This document shows, in pieces, positions 29,783 to 38,531 of a stretch of DNA of 64,000 nucleotides. Under the pieces are notes generated by a model. That model saw nothing but the letters and a program-made list of their open reading frames with translations, did no database searches and was not told where the DNA came from. The first letter of the stretch is position 1; each line of letters starts with the position of its first letter. The stretch is from contig CAWCCR010000015.1 in the NCBI GenBank assembly GCA_963794205.1, positions 186,001-250,000 of the forward strand, given 5' to 3'. The position numbers and the translations under genes were made by a program. Origin of the DNA: Metallibacterium sp963794205. Its GTDB lineage: Bacteria > Pseudomonadota > Gammaproteobacteria > Xanthomonadales > Rhodanobacteraceae.

Positions 29783-30130
29783 ATGCACCTGTCCATGCTC
29801 CACTTCCCGCATGAACGCCGGCTGTGCCGCCTTGACGACGTGCCCGACGGCGGCGCGCTGGCACTCACCGATGCCGACGACGATCTGCTGTTGACCCGCC
29901 GGGGCGACGCGATCAGCGCCTTCCACAACGTCTGCCCGCACGCGGGGCAGCGACTCGACTGGGCGCCCGGCAAGTTCCTGATCCGCGACGGCGTGCTGGT
30001 ATGCGCCGCGCATGGCGCCAGCTTCGCGGCCCTCAGCGGGGCGTGCCTGGGCGGCCCCTGTCGCGGCGACGGCCTGCGCGCCGTGGCCCTGCGTGTGGTC
30101 GCGGGCGAGGTGCTGCGCCTGCTCGAGTGA
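29783..30130 (+). CDS. Rieske-type [2Fe-2S] ferredoxin-like protein
   Basis: About 115 residues from ATG 29783 (ATG 29795 equally possible). It contains one Rieske cluster site: CPHAGQRLDW with Cys-x-His, and CAAHGASF with Cys-x-x-His, 18 residues between the pairs. The protein has no membrane anchor, fitting a soluble ferredoxin of the NirD/BphF class that feeds electrons to an oxygenase or acts in redox control. No oxygenase is adjacent, so its partner is unknown. Divergent from the small membrane protein gene. Confidence 0.85.
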   Translation: MHLSMLHFPHERRLCRLDDVPDGGALALTDADDDLLLTRRGDAISAFHNVCPHAGQRLDWAPGKFLIRDGVLVCAAHGASFAALSGACLGGPCRGDGLRAVALRVVAGEVLRLLE

Positions 30131-30139
30131 CGGCGCGCC

Positions 30140-31996
30140 TCAGCCGGCGTGGTAGAGCAGGTCCACGCCCAGGATCACGGTGATCATGTACACCAGTGTC
30201 AACGGCAGGCCCACGCGCAGGAAGTCCTTGCCGCGATAGCCGCCCGGACCGGCGACCATGGTCAGTGCCGGATGCGCCGACGAGATCAGGAAGGTGTTGG
30301 ACACCGACATCGCCACGATCAGGATGTAGGCGGTGGGGTTGCCGCCGGTGGCCAGCGCGATGTTGACCGCGATCGGCACCATCACCACGGTCGCTCCGAC
30401 GTTCTGCATCACCTGCGAGAGCGACAGCGCGAGCAGCGCGACACTGGCCTGGATCGTCCACTGCGGCAGCCCGCCGATGTGCACCATCAGTTCCTGGCCG
30501 ATCCACGGGCCGGCGCCGGTCTGGTCCATGGCCCAGCCCAGCGGCATCAGGCTGGCGGTGATGAAGATCGTCTTCCAGTTGATCGAGCGATAGACCTCGT
30601 CCGGGGTGATCACCCCGGACAGCAGCATGCCGACGGCGCCGACCCAGAACGCGACCGGCAACGGCAGCAGTTCGGACAGCGCCAGGCCCTTGGCCAGCAG
30701 GAAGAAGAACAGTGCCTGGCGGATCTTGCCGGGCCGCGCCTCCTCCTTGGGCACGTCGGTGACCAGCACCAGGTCATGCTCCTCGCGCGGGGTCTTGAGG
30801 TCGCCCCAGGCGCTGTGCAGCACGAGGGTATCGCCGGCCCGCAGGGCGACCTTGCGCAGGTCCTCGCGGAAGACCTCGTCACCGCGATTGACCGCCAGCA
30901 CCGAAATGCCGAAGCGTTTGCGCAGGTGCAGGTCACCCACGGTCTGCTTGAGAAAGTGCGAGCTCGGCGGCAACACGGCTTCGGAAATGCCAGCGCGCGC
31001 CGGGTTGAACATGTCTCCGAGATTGCGCAGGCGCGTCGACAGGCGGCAGTTCTGCGACTCGGCGAAGTGCGCGAGCTGCTCCTGGCCACCCATCACGCCC
31101 AGCACCGTGCCGACCCAGATCATCTGGTCGGCCGGCGGGGCAAGACGCGACTCGTTGCCGGTCTTGAGGGCCAGGATCAGGGGCGCATCGGGCAGCTGTT
31201 CGGCCTCGAGGATGCTCATGCCCACCAGCGGGCTGTCGGCGCCGACAGTCAGCTCGACCACGTCGCCGGCGATGCCGTAGGTCTCGGCGAAATAGCTTTC
31301 GGTGCGGCCCGGCGTGACCTTGCCGCTGTCTTCCGGAGCGTGCTTGAACAGGCGGTCGGTGAACAGTGCGAAGAATGCCACGCCTACCACGGCCAGGATC
31401 ACGCCGATCGGCGTCACCGTGTACATGCCGAACTCGGGGATCGTGTTGGCGCCCGGCGGCAGATTGCGGTTGGCGCTGGCGATCAGGCCGTTGAGGATGA
31501 TCAGCGGGGTATTCGCGATCAGCGTGGTATTGGTGCCGGTGAGAATCACGCAGGCCATCGGCAGCAGCAGTTTCGACAGCGGCACGCCGCTGCGCGAGGA
31601 GACGCGGCCGGCTACCGGGATCATCAGTGCGGCAAGGGCCTGACTCGGGATGATCGAGCTCAAGGCCGTGGTGACGCCGTTGACCACGATGCCGAGTCGC
31701 CACTCGGCGCCGCGCGCGGCACGCATGATCAGGCTGGCGACGGCATTGAGGGCGCCGGTGCGGTCGAGGCCGACCCCCATGATCATCACCGCGATGATCG
31801 CCTGCACGCCGGAGTTGGCGAATCCGTCGTAAATCTGGTGCGAGCCGATGATGCCGCTGACGCCAAGCACGGCCAGCACCAGCAGCGCGGTGATATCGGA
31901 GCGGATCCACTCCAGCGCCAGCATCACCACGGTGAACACGACCAGCCCGAGCACGAGCACCATGTCGGTGGTGAGCGTCAGGGGTGTGCCGTCCAT
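30140..31996 (-). CDS. SLC13/DASS-family permease with central RCK_C domains
   Basis: 618-residue divalent anion:sodium symporter-like protein. N-terminal helices include LVVFTVVMLALEWIRSDITALLVLAVLGV, NSGVQAIIAVMIMG and ALSSIIPSQALAALMIPV. Two soluble RCK_C/TrkA_C-type domains lie in the middle (DVVELTVGADSPLVGMSI and ISEAVLPPSSHFLKQTVGDL), followed by the second transport half with SQVMQNVGATVVMVPIA. In this family RCK_C domains gate transport in response to ligand. Likely substrates are dicarboxylates or sulfate; sequence does not decide. Confidence 0.88.
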   Translation of the reverse strand: MDGTPLTLTTDMVLVLGLVVFTVVMLALEWIRSDITALLVLAVLGVSGIIGSHQIYDGFANSGVQAIIAVMIMGVGLDRTGALNAVASLIMRAARGAEWRLGIVVNGVTTALSSIIPSQALAALMIPVAGRVSSRSGVPLSKLLLPMACVILTGTNTTLIANTPLIILNGLIASANRNLPPGANTIPEFGMYTVTPIGVILAVVGVAFFALFTDRLFKHAPEDSGKVTPGRTESYFAETYGIAGDVVELTVGADSPLVGMSILEAEQLPDAPLILALKTGNESRLAPPADQMIWVGTVLGVMGGQEQLAHFAESQNCRLSTRLRNLGDMFNPARAGISEAVLPPSSHFLKQTVGDLHLRKRFGISVLAVNRGDEVFREDLRKVALRAGDTLVLHSAWGDLKTPREEHDLVLVTDVPKEEARPGKIRQALFFFLLAKGLALSELLPLPVAFWVGAVGMLLSGVITPDEVYRSINWKTIFITASLMPLGWAMDQTGAGPWIGQELMVHIGGLPQWTIQASVALLALSLSQVMQNVGATVVMVPIAVNIALATGGNPTAYILIVAMSVSNTFLISSAHPALTMVAGPGGYRGKDFLRVGLPLTLVYMITVILGVDLLYHAG

Positions 31997-32020
31997 CGGG
32001 GGCGGGGTGCTCCGGTGCGC

Positions 32021-32719
32021 TCAGCGGCGGTCGTAAAGGAAATCGGCCACGTCGTGACCAAGACGCACTCCACGCTGCTCGAAGTGGGTGGCGATGCGCC
32101 AGGCCGGACGCGGCGAGATGCCGCCGGACCCCAGCCGATTGCGCCACTCCGGGGCCGCGTCCAGCACCTCCTGCATGTGCCGCGCATAGTCCGCCCAGTC
32201 GGTCGCCAGATGCAAGAGTCCGCCAGGCACAACGCGGCTGGCCAGCAGCGTCGCGAACGCCGGCTGGATCAGGCGCCGCTTGTGATGGCGCAGCTTGGGC
32301 CAGGGATCGGGAAACCAGACGCGCACCTCGGCCAGGCTGGCGGGGGCGATTTCGTCACGCAGCACCTCGACTGCATCATGGCGATAAACGCGCACGTTGC
32401 TGCTGCCCTGCGCCGCCAGCGCATTGATCAGCCGGCCGACGCCCGGCCGGTGCACCTCGATGCCGATGAAATCGCGTTCGGGCTCATGCGCGGCCGCCCA
32501 GGCCAGCGCCTCGCCGTTGCCGAAACCGATCTCCAGCACGCGTGCTGCCTGGCGGCCGAACACCGGGTCGAAGTCGCGCGGCGAGCCGGCGTAATCGAGG
32601 CCGTAGCGCTGCCAGTAGTCGTCAAAGGCGCGCTGCTGGGCGGGGGTGATGCGCCCTTCCCGCAACACGAAGCTGCGGACGGGGCGGCGCGGCGGAGGGG
32701 GTGCAGTGTCTGTGGCCAT
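32021..32719 (-). CDS. trmB: tRNA (guanine-N7-)-methyltransferase
   Basis: 232-residue SAM-dependent enzyme that makes m7G46 in tRNA. Motif I VLEIGFGNGEAL and the TrmB signature FPDPWPKLRHHKRRL are intact, and it ends near FLYDRR. The start at 32719 (MATDTAPPPPRR) is the first codon of a recently duplicated 68-bp 5' segment; a near-identical start with a different first nine residues (MTAAPTDAPPRR) lies at 33083, three bases after the thiG stop. The original gene was probably coupled to thiG and was separated from it by a 364-bp tandem duplication. Confidence 0.94.
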   Translation of the reverse strand: MATDTAPPPPRRPVRSFVLREGRITPAQQRAFDDYWQRYGLDYAGSPRDFDPVFGRQAARVLEIGFGNGEALAWAAAHEPERDFIGIEVHRPGVGRLINALAAQGSSNVRVYRHDAVEVLRDEIAPASLAEVRVWFPDPWPKLRHHKRRLIQPAFATLLASRVVPGGLLHLATDWADYARHMQEVLDAAPEWRNRLGSGGISPRPAWRIATHFEQRGVRLGHDVADFLYDRR

Positions 32720-33059
32720 CACGTCCCGTCGGGCATGCCAACCGTCCCTGGTGGGTGGTGCCGGCCCGACCTTCCATGGTCGGGCGCTCGCCGGCGCGCG
32801 ATGCCTTTGGGCATCGCGCGGCACATCCCGGCTCGCCCTTCCCGCAACACGAAGCTGCGGACGGGGCGGCGCGGCGGAGGGGGTGCAGTGTCTGTGGCCA
32901 TCACGTCCCGTCGGGCACGCCAACCGTCCCTGGTGGGTGGTGCCGGCCCGACCTTCCATGGTCGGGCGCTCGCCGGCGCGCGATGCCTTTGGGCATCGCG
33001 CGGCACATCCCGGCTCGCCTTTCCCGCAACACGAAGCTGCGGACGGGGCGGCGCGGCGG
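32652..33059. repeat. 182-bp direct tandem repeat (two full copies plus a partial third)
   Basis: Copy 1 is 32652-32833, copy 2 is 32834-33015, and a partial copy of about 44 bases runs 33016-33059. Copies 1 and 2 differ at very few positions (for example T versus C in CGGGCATGCC/CGGGCACGCC). Each unit holds the first 68 bases of trmB plus about 114 bases upstream carrying two hairpins. 182 is not a multiple of three, so the copies do not extend one reading frame. This covers the 367-base gap between trmB and thiG. Confidence 0.95.
32764..32820. repeat. REP-like double hairpin, copy 1 (repeated 182 bases on)
   Basis: First stem GCCCGACC - TTCCAT - GGTCGGGC (32764-32785). Second stem CGCGCGATGCC - TTTG - GGCATCGCGCG (32795-32820), an 11-bp perfect inverted repeat. 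The same pair recurs at 32946-33002. The arrangement (GGTGGGTGGTGCC leader then paired stems) resembles repetitive extragenic palindromes of Xanthomonadales; no RAYT transposase is in the window. Confidence 0.6.
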
Positions 33060-33086
33060 GGCATCCGTCGGCGCGGCGGTCATGGC

Positions 33087-33881
33087 TCAGACCAGGGTGC
33101 CGTCGATCGGGCTGGACGCGGAAGCGCAGCGTTTGCGCGGGATGCGTCCGGCCTGGAACGCCGCGCGTCCGGCCTCGACCGCCAGCTTCATCGCCAGCGC
33201 CATGCGCACCGGATCGCGCGCGCCGGCAATCGCGGTGTTCATGAGCACACCATCGCAGCCCAGCTCCATCGCGATCGTGGCATCGGATGCGGTGCCCACG
33301 CCGGCGTCGACGATGATCGGAACCTTGGCGTTCTCGATGATCTCCAGCAGGGTGTAGCGGTTCTGGATGCCCAGTCCGGAGCCGATCGGTGCCGCCAGCG
33401 GCATCACCGCGACGCAGCCGATCTGCTCCAGCTGGCGCGCCAGGATCGGGTCGTCGCTGGTGTAGACCATCACCTCGAAACCCTCGCCGACCAGCATCTC
33501 GGCGGCCTTCAATGTCTGCATCACGTCGGGGTACAGCGTGCGCGCGTCACCCAGCACCTCCAGCTTCACCAGCGTGTGGCCGTCCAGCAGTTCGCGGGCC
33601 AGCCGGCAGGTGCGCACGGCGTCCTCGGCGGTAAAGCATCCGGCCGTGTTGGGCAGGATCGTGTAGCGCTCCGGCGGCAGCACGTCGAGCAGGCTGGGCT
33701 GGCCGGGGTCCTGACCCAGGTTCATGCGGCGGATCGCAACGGTGACGATCTCGGCGCCCGCGGCTTCGGTGGCGCGGCGGGTCTCGTCGAAATCCCGGTA
33801 CTTGCCGGTGCCGGTCAGCAGACGCGAACGGAAGCTGCGGCCGGCGATCCGGAGCGGATCGTCGAAAGTTGTGCTGGACAT
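33087..33881 (-). CDS. thiG: Thiazole synthase
   Basis: 264-residue TIM-barrel enzyme that builds the thiazole phosphate of thiamine from DXP, dehydroglycine and ThiS-thiocarboxylate. It has GTGKYRDF, then the Schiff-base Lys in LVKLEVLGD, and GVGTASDATIAMELGCDGVL in the phosphate-binding part. GGGAGG lies upstream of the start at 33881. Its sulfur donor ThiS is encoded apart at 59.9 kb. No TPP riboswitch is visible upstream. Likely co-directional with trmB. Confidence 0.95.
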   Translation of the reverse strand: MSSTTFDDPLRIAGRSFRSRLLTGTGKYRDFDETRRATEAAGAEIVTVAIRRMNLGQDPGQPSLLDVLPPERYTILPNTAGCFTAEDAVRTCRLARELLDGHTLVKLEVLGDARTLYPDVMQTLKAAEMLVGEGFEVMVYTSDDPILARQLEQIGCVAVMPLAAPIGSGLGIQNRYTLLEIIENAKVPIIVDAGVGTASDATIAMELGCDGVLMNTAIAGARDPVRMALAMKLAVEAGRAAFQAGRIPRKRCASASSPIDGTLV

Positions 33882-33951
33882 GCGAAGCCTCCCGGAACAC
33901 GCCATTGTCGCGCGGCGAGGCCGCCGACGCGATCCCCGGCGGCAGCGACTT

Positions 33952-34785
33952 TCAGCTCTCATTGCCGGTGTACAGTGCCCGCCGCGGTGCACCGGTGATC
34001 GCGGCAGCCAGGCGCGCGGCACGCGCCGGCGGCAGCTCCTCGCGCAGCAGGGCATACACGCGCCGGCCTTCCGGCAGGCGCTCGTCTTCCGATTCGGCAT
34101 GGCCGGCAACCAGCAGCACGAACTCGCCGCGGCGCTGGTCGGCGTCGGCCGCGACGCGTGCCGCCAGCTCGTCCAGTGGCAGCGCCAGCACGGTCTCGAA
34201 GTGCTTGGTCAGTTCGCGCGCGAGCACCGCTTCACGCCCGCTGCCGAACACCGCGGCGAGGTCGTTGAGGGATTCCACGATGCGATGCGAGGACTCGTAG
34301 AACACCAGCGTGCGCGGTTCGCCGGACAGCGCCTGCAGGCGCGCGCGTCGCGCGGCCGATTTGGCGGGCAGAAAACCCTCGAACACGAAGCGGTCGCTGG
34401 CCAGGCCCGCGACCGAGAGCGCGGCGATCGCGGCGCAGGCGCCCGGCACCGGCGACACGCGGATGCCGGCAGAGCGGGCGGCGCGCACCAGCCGATAGCC
34501 GGGATCGCTGATCAGCGGCGTGCCGGCGTCGGCGATCAGCGCGATGTCGTCGCCGGCGGCCAGCCGCGCCAGCAGCGCGGCGACGACTTCATGCTCGTTG
34601 TGCTCGTGCAGCGCAGTCAGTGCGGTGGCGATGCCGTAGTGGGCGAGCAGCGGCCGGCTGTGGCGGGTGTCCTCGGCGGCGATCAGCGCGGCCCGGCGCA
34701 GCGTATCCGCGGCGCGCGGGCTGAGATCGTCGAGATGGCCGATCGGGGTCGCCACCACCCATAGCGTGCCCGTGGGCGGATGCAT
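33952..34785 (-). CDS. rsmI: 16S rRNA 2'-O-ribose C1402 methyltransferase
   Basis: 277-residue tetrapyrrole-methylase-fold enzyme. It opens TLWVVATPIGHLDDLSPRA, with IAAEDTRHSRPLL, ALIADAGTPLISDPGYRLV and FYESSHRI, all RsmI hallmarks. The start at 34785 is by homology. Divergent from lpoA, the standard arrangement in gammaproteobacteria (rsmI / lpoA / yraN). Confidence 0.96.
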   Translation of the reverse strand: MHPPTGTLWVVATPIGHLDDLSPRAADTLRRAALIAAEDTRHSRPLLAHYGIATALTALHEHNEHEVVAALLARLAAGDDIALIADAGTPLISDPGYRLVRAARSAGIRVSPVPGACAAIAALSVAGLASDRFVFEGFLPAKSAARRARLQALSGEPRTLVFYESSHRIVESLNDLAAVFGSGREAVLARELTKHFETVLALPLDELAARVAADADQRRGEFVLLVAGHAESEDERLPEGRRVYALLREELPPARAARLAAAITGAPRRALYTGNES

Positions 34786-34864
34786 GCCTGTCTCCGGCGC
34801 CACGGTGAGGCGGCGCGATTCGCTATCATCGCGCAATCGTCCCTGCCGGCATCAAGGAATTCGC

Positions 34865-36649
34865 ATGCACCGCCTGCGCACCCTGTTGCTACCCGTTCTC
34901 GCGGCCCTGCTGCTGGCCGGCTGCGCCAGTCTTGGCGGGCCGACCCCCGCACAGCAGGCTCAGGCGGCCCAGGCGCAGACGCTGTATGCGCGCGGCGACT
35001 ACGCTGGTGCGGCACGAGGCTGGCTCGACCTCGCCGCACAGGGCGTCGGCGGCGGCGACGGCTATCGCCTGCGCGCCGCCGAGGCGCTGCAGGCCGGAGG
35101 CCGGGGTGGCCGCGCCGACGCCGAGCTGGCGCTGGTGCGCCGGGATCGACTGGGCGCGGATGACCGCACCCGCTACGACCTGCTGGTCGCCGAACGCGCG
35201 CTGGCGCGCAAGGACCCGCAGCGTGCGTTGAACCTGATCGCGATGCTGCCGTCCACGTTGCCGCCGGCCGAGGCCGCGCGCGCGGAGCGCGTGCAGGCGC
35301 GCGCCGCCACAGCGGTCGGCGATCGCTGGGCCGCGGCTGTGGCCCGGGTGCAGTTGCAGGCCGGCCTGCGCGGCCCGGCGGCGGCGACCAACCGCAGCGC
35401 CATCGTGGAGTTGCTGGCGGGGCTCGGTGCCGATCCGCTCAAGCAGCGCGCGGCCACGCTGCTGGCCAGCGACCCCATGCTGCCATGGATCGGGCGCGCC
35501 TTGGCGAAGCTGGGCACCGCCCTGCCGCGAACCCTGCCTGAGCTGGCCAGTCCGGTGGGCACGCAGGTCGCACAAGGCCAGGGCGCGCTGCGCGAGGGCT
35601 ATCGTGCCTATCAGGGGATCGCCGTGTTGCTGCCGCTGAGCGGCCCGCTGGCGGCGGCCGGCCGCGCCGTGCGCGACGGCTTTCTGACCGACTATTTCGA
35701 ATCCGCGCGCGACGGCCAGCCGCGCCCGCAGGTGCGTTTCTACGATAGCCAGGGTACTGCCGCCGGTGCCGTGGCGGCCTACCGGCAGGCTGTCGCGGAT
35801 GGTGCCCAGCTGGTGGTCGGTCCGCTGGCGCGCGAGGGCGTCGCCGCGCTGTTCGCGCAGCCGCTGCCGGTGCCGCTGCTGGCCCTCAATCATCCGGACA
35901 ACGGCACGTCGCCGCCGCCGGGCAGCGCCGAGTTCGCGTTGATGCCGGAGAGCGAGGGCGCCCAGACCGCGGCGCGCATGCTTGCCGACGGCTTGCGCAA
36001 CGCACTGGTGTTCCATGGCGACGACGATGCCGCGATACGCGCGGCGCGCGCCTTCGCCGCGCAGTTCGAGGCCGGCGGTGGCACCGTGGTCGGCAGCGCG
36101 CAGCTGCCGGCAGGTAACGTCAACTACGCCGGCGCGATCCGCAGCGCGGTTGCCGGTGGCGTGCCGGCCAACACCGGCATCTTCATGGCGGTACGCCCCG
36201 AGCAGGGGCGCCTGCTGCTGCCGCAATTGCGCGTGGCACGGCTGCGGCAACCGGCTTACGCCACCGCTTCGGTGTACGGTCTGCGCGATGATCCCAATGC
36301 CGATCGCGATCTCGATGGCATCGAGTTCGGCGACGCGCCGTGGCTGTTCGATGCCCAGCCCGGATTGCCCTCGCGCAGCGAACTGTCGGGCCAGTTGCCC
36401 GATGTCGAGGGCCGTGCCGCCCACCTGTTCGCGTTCGGCATGGACGCCTGGGCGCTGGTGCCCTATCTCGACTGGCTGCGCACGCATCCGGGCAGCTATG
36501 TCGCGGGCGCGACCGGCCAGCTGACCGCGGATGCGCAGGGGCACATCCAGCGCGTGCCGCTGTGGCTGCGCTTCGACAACGGGTTGGCGCGGCCGCTGGC
36601 GGGCGGTCTGCAGCTCAGCCCGCCGTCGGGCGGCGGCTCGGAGCCCTGA
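34865..36649 (+). CDS. lpoA: LpoA, outer-membrane lipoprotein activator of PBP1A
   Basis: 594-residue LppC-family lipoprotein that spans the periplasm to stimulate transpeptidation by PBP1A (mrcA, 11.8-14.3 kb). Lipobox LLAGC at residues 17-21. Helical TPR-like N-domain rich in Ala/Arg to about 230, then a periplasmic-binding-protein-like C-domain starting IAVLLPLSGPLAAAGRAVRDGF and including VGPLAREGVAALF and FAFGMDAWAL. Followed after four bases by yraN. Confidence 0.93.
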   Translation: MHRLRTLLLPVLAALLLAGCASLGGPTPAQQAQAAQAQTLYARGDYAGAARGWLDLAAQGVGGGDGYRLRAAEALQAGGRGGRADAELALVRRDRLGADDRTRYDLLVAERALARKDPQRALNLIAMLPSTLPPAEAARAERVQARAATAVGDRWAAAVARVQLQAGLRGPAAATNRSAIVELLAGLGADPLKQRAATLLASDPMLPWIGRALAKLGTALPRTLPELASPVGTQVAQGQGALREGYRAYQGIAVLLPLSGPLAAAGRAVRDGFLTDYFESARDGQPRPQVRFYDSQGTAAGAVAAYRQAVADGAQLVVGPLAREGVAALFAQPLPVPLLALNHPDNGTSPPPGSAEFALMPESEGAQTAARMLADGLRNALVFHGDDDAAIRAARAFAAQFEAGGGTVVGSAQLPAGNVNYAGAIRSAVAGGVPANTGIFMAVRPEQGRLLLPQLRVARLRQPAYATASVYGLRDDPNADRDLDGIEFGDAPWLFDAQPGLPSRSELSGQLPDVEGRAAHLFAFGMDAWALVPYLDWLRTHPGSYVAGATGQLTADAQGHIQRVPLWLRFDNGLARPLAGGLQLSPPSGGGSEP

Positions 36650-36653
36650 GCGC

Positions 36654-37019
36654 ATGCGCGCCATCGGCGACGGGTTCGAGGCGCGTGCGCTGGTCTTGCT
36701 GCAGCGGGCGAGTCTGGTTCTGCTGGAGCGCAACTACGGCACCCGTTACGGCGAGATTGATCTGGTGATGCGCGACGGCGACTGCGTGGTATTCGTCGAG
36801 GTGCGCTATCGCGGTTCCTCCGTCCAGGGTGGTGCCGTCGCTTCGGTCGGCGTCGGCAAGCGCGCGCGTCTGGCCCGCGCCGCCGCGTTGTACCTGCAGG
36901 CGCATCCGGCGCTGGCCGATCGTCCCTGCCGATTCGATGTGGTCGCCTTCGACGGCGCGGCGGCCTCGGCACCGGCGCAATGGCTGCGGCATGCCTTCGA
37001 AGCGGACGCGACGACATGA
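36654..37019 (+). CDS. yraN: YraN/UPF0102 family nuclease-fold protein
   Basis: 121 residues with the restriction-endonuclease-like core GEIDLVMRDGDCVVFVEVRYR (the E-D-ExK-type pattern, with R in place of the last K here). Found next to lpoA in most gammaproteobacteria; a role in DNA processing or competence is assumed but unproven. Its stop overlaps the following start (ATGA). Confidence 0.9.
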   Translation: MRAIGDGFEARALVLLQRASLVLLERNYGTRYGEIDLVMRDGDCVVFVEVRYRGSSVQGGAVASVGVGKRARLARAAALYLQAHPALADRPCRFDVVAFDGAAASAPAQWLRHAFEADATT

Positions 37020-38407
37020 CCGCGATGCCGTCCGGTTCCCTGCCCGCGGCGCTGTTCGAGGCCCTTGCCGCGATCTTTCCCGGCGACGCATTGCGCAGCG
37101 ACGAGCCGACCCGCCTGGCCTACGGTTACGACAACTCGCGGCGCACGGCACCGGCCGATGCCGTGGTGTTTCCGCACCGGCACGAGCAGGTCGTCGCCCT
37201 GGTGCGGGCCTGCCGCGAGCACCGCGTGCCGGTGATCGCGCGCGGCCGCGGCACCAACACCACGGGTGCTACGGTACCGACTGCGGGCGGCGTGGTGGCG
37301 TCGTTCGAGCGCATGAACCGCATCCTGCGCATCGTGCCGGAGGACCGCATCGCGGTGGTCGAGCCGGGGTTGCTCAACGGCGACCTCCAGAGCGCGCTGG
37401 CCGCGCACGGTTTCTTCTGGCCGCCGGACCCGACCTCGGCGTCGTACTGCACGGTCGGCGGCAATCTCGCCTGCAACGCCGGCGGTCCGCGCGCGGTGAA
37501 ATACGGCGCCACGCGCGAGAACGTGCTGGCATTGCGCGCGGTCGCCGGCAGCGGCGCCGAACTGCGCTGCGGCACGCCGACCACCAAGGGCGCCACCGGT
37601 TACGACCTGGTGCGGCTGCTGGTCGGCTCCGAGGGCACGCTGGCGCTGGTCACCGAGGCCACGCTCAGGCTGGTGCCGAAGCCCGACGCCGTGGCGACCC
37701 TGCGCGCGACCTATGTCGATGTCGATGCGGCGGCGCGCGCGGTGGCGCGGATCATGGCGCAGCCGGTCACGCCCTGCGCGCTGGAGTTTCTCGACGATGC
37801 CTCGCTGGCACTGGCACGTGCGCATCGCGACGGTGCCGCCGTGCCGGAGGCCGGTGCGCTGCTGCTGATCGAGGTCGACGGCGATCCCGAGACCCTCGAT
37901 GCCGCCGTGGCGGCGATCAGTCGCGCCGCGCGCGGCGATGGCCTGCTCGAATTGCGCGCCGCTGCCGGGGCCGCCGAGGCCGAGGCGTTGTGGGCGGTGC
38001 GCAAGGCGCTGTCGCCGGCGCTGCGCAACCTGTCGCCGCAGAAGATCAACGAGGATGTGGTGGTGCCGGTCAGCCGCGTGCCCGAACTGGTCGCCGCGGC
38101 CAAGGCGCTGTCCGCGCGGCATGGGCTGCCGATCGTGTGTTTCGGCCACGCCGGCAACGGCAACCTGCATGTCAACCTGCTGCCGCGCGACGATCGCGAA
38201 CGCGCCGCTGCCGAACCCTGCCTGGCAGAGCTGTTCGACACGGTGATCCGTCTCGACGGCACGCTGTCGGGCGAGCACGGCATCGGACTGGCCAAGCGCG
38301 AGTTCATGGTCAGCGCACTCGATCCCGGCGCACTGGGATTGATGCACGGGATCAAGGCCGCATTCGATCCCGACGGTATCCTCAATCCGGGCAAGCTGCT
38401 GCCCTGA
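37016..38407 (+). CDS. FAD-linked oxidase (D-2-hydroxyacid/glycolate dehydrogenase GlcD-like)
   Basis: 463-residue VAO-family flavoprotein. The FAD-binding PP loop is IARGRGTNTTGATVPTAGG near residues 74-92. The conserved segment SYCTVGGNLACNAGGPRAVKYG and the C-terminal GHAGNGNLHVNL and SGEHGIGLAKR motifs place it in the GlcD/D-LDH (LDH2-type) group. No Fe-S domain is fused. Substrate could be D-lactate, D-2-hydroxyglutarate or glycolate. The start overlaps yraN by four bases. Confidence 0.9.
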   Translation: MTAMPSGSLPAALFEALAAIFPGDALRSDEPTRLAYGYDNSRRTAPADAVVFPHRHEQVVALVRACREHRVPVIARGRGTNTTGATVPTAGGVVASFERMNRILRIVPEDRIAVVEPGLLNGDLQSALAAHGFFWPPDPTSASYCTVGGNLACNAGGPRAVKYGATRENVLALRAVAGSGAELRCGTPTTKGATGYDLVRLLVGSEGTLALVTEATLRLVPKPDAVATLRATYVDVDAAARAVARIMAQPVTPCALEFLDDASLALARAHRDGAAVPEAGALLLIEVDGDPETLDAAVAAISRAARGDGLLELRAAAGAAEAEALWAVRKALSPALRNLSPQKINEDVVVPVSRVPELVAAAKALSARHGLPIVCFGHAGNGNLHVNLLPRDDRERAAAEPCLAELFDTVIRLDGTLSGEHGIGLAKREFMVSALDPGALGLMHGIKAAFDPDGILNPGKLLP

Positions 38408-38531
38408 ATTGACGTCGCGCGGCGACGCCGGATCTGGCCGCTGGCGCCTTGCCGCTGCGCGCCGCGATGCTCTACGCTGCGACGCATTCCGGCACGGGGT
38501 TTCGGCCGCCGGCTGCAAGAGGGGACTCCGC

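Noticed and set aside
32719..33083. Several short minus-strand frames repeating a trmB-like N-terminus
   Set aside because: They are by-products of the 182-bp duplication and end without any domain; only the copy at 32719 continues into full trmB.
30149..33244. Very long plus-strand frame opposite the SLC13 gene and trmB
   Set aside because: Low-complexity His/Gln/Arg-rich shadow typical of high-GC antisense frames; the minus-strand genes are clearly real.
33882..33951. TPP riboswitch before thiG or thiS
   Set aside because: The conserved CTGAGA and related blocks are not visible in either leader.
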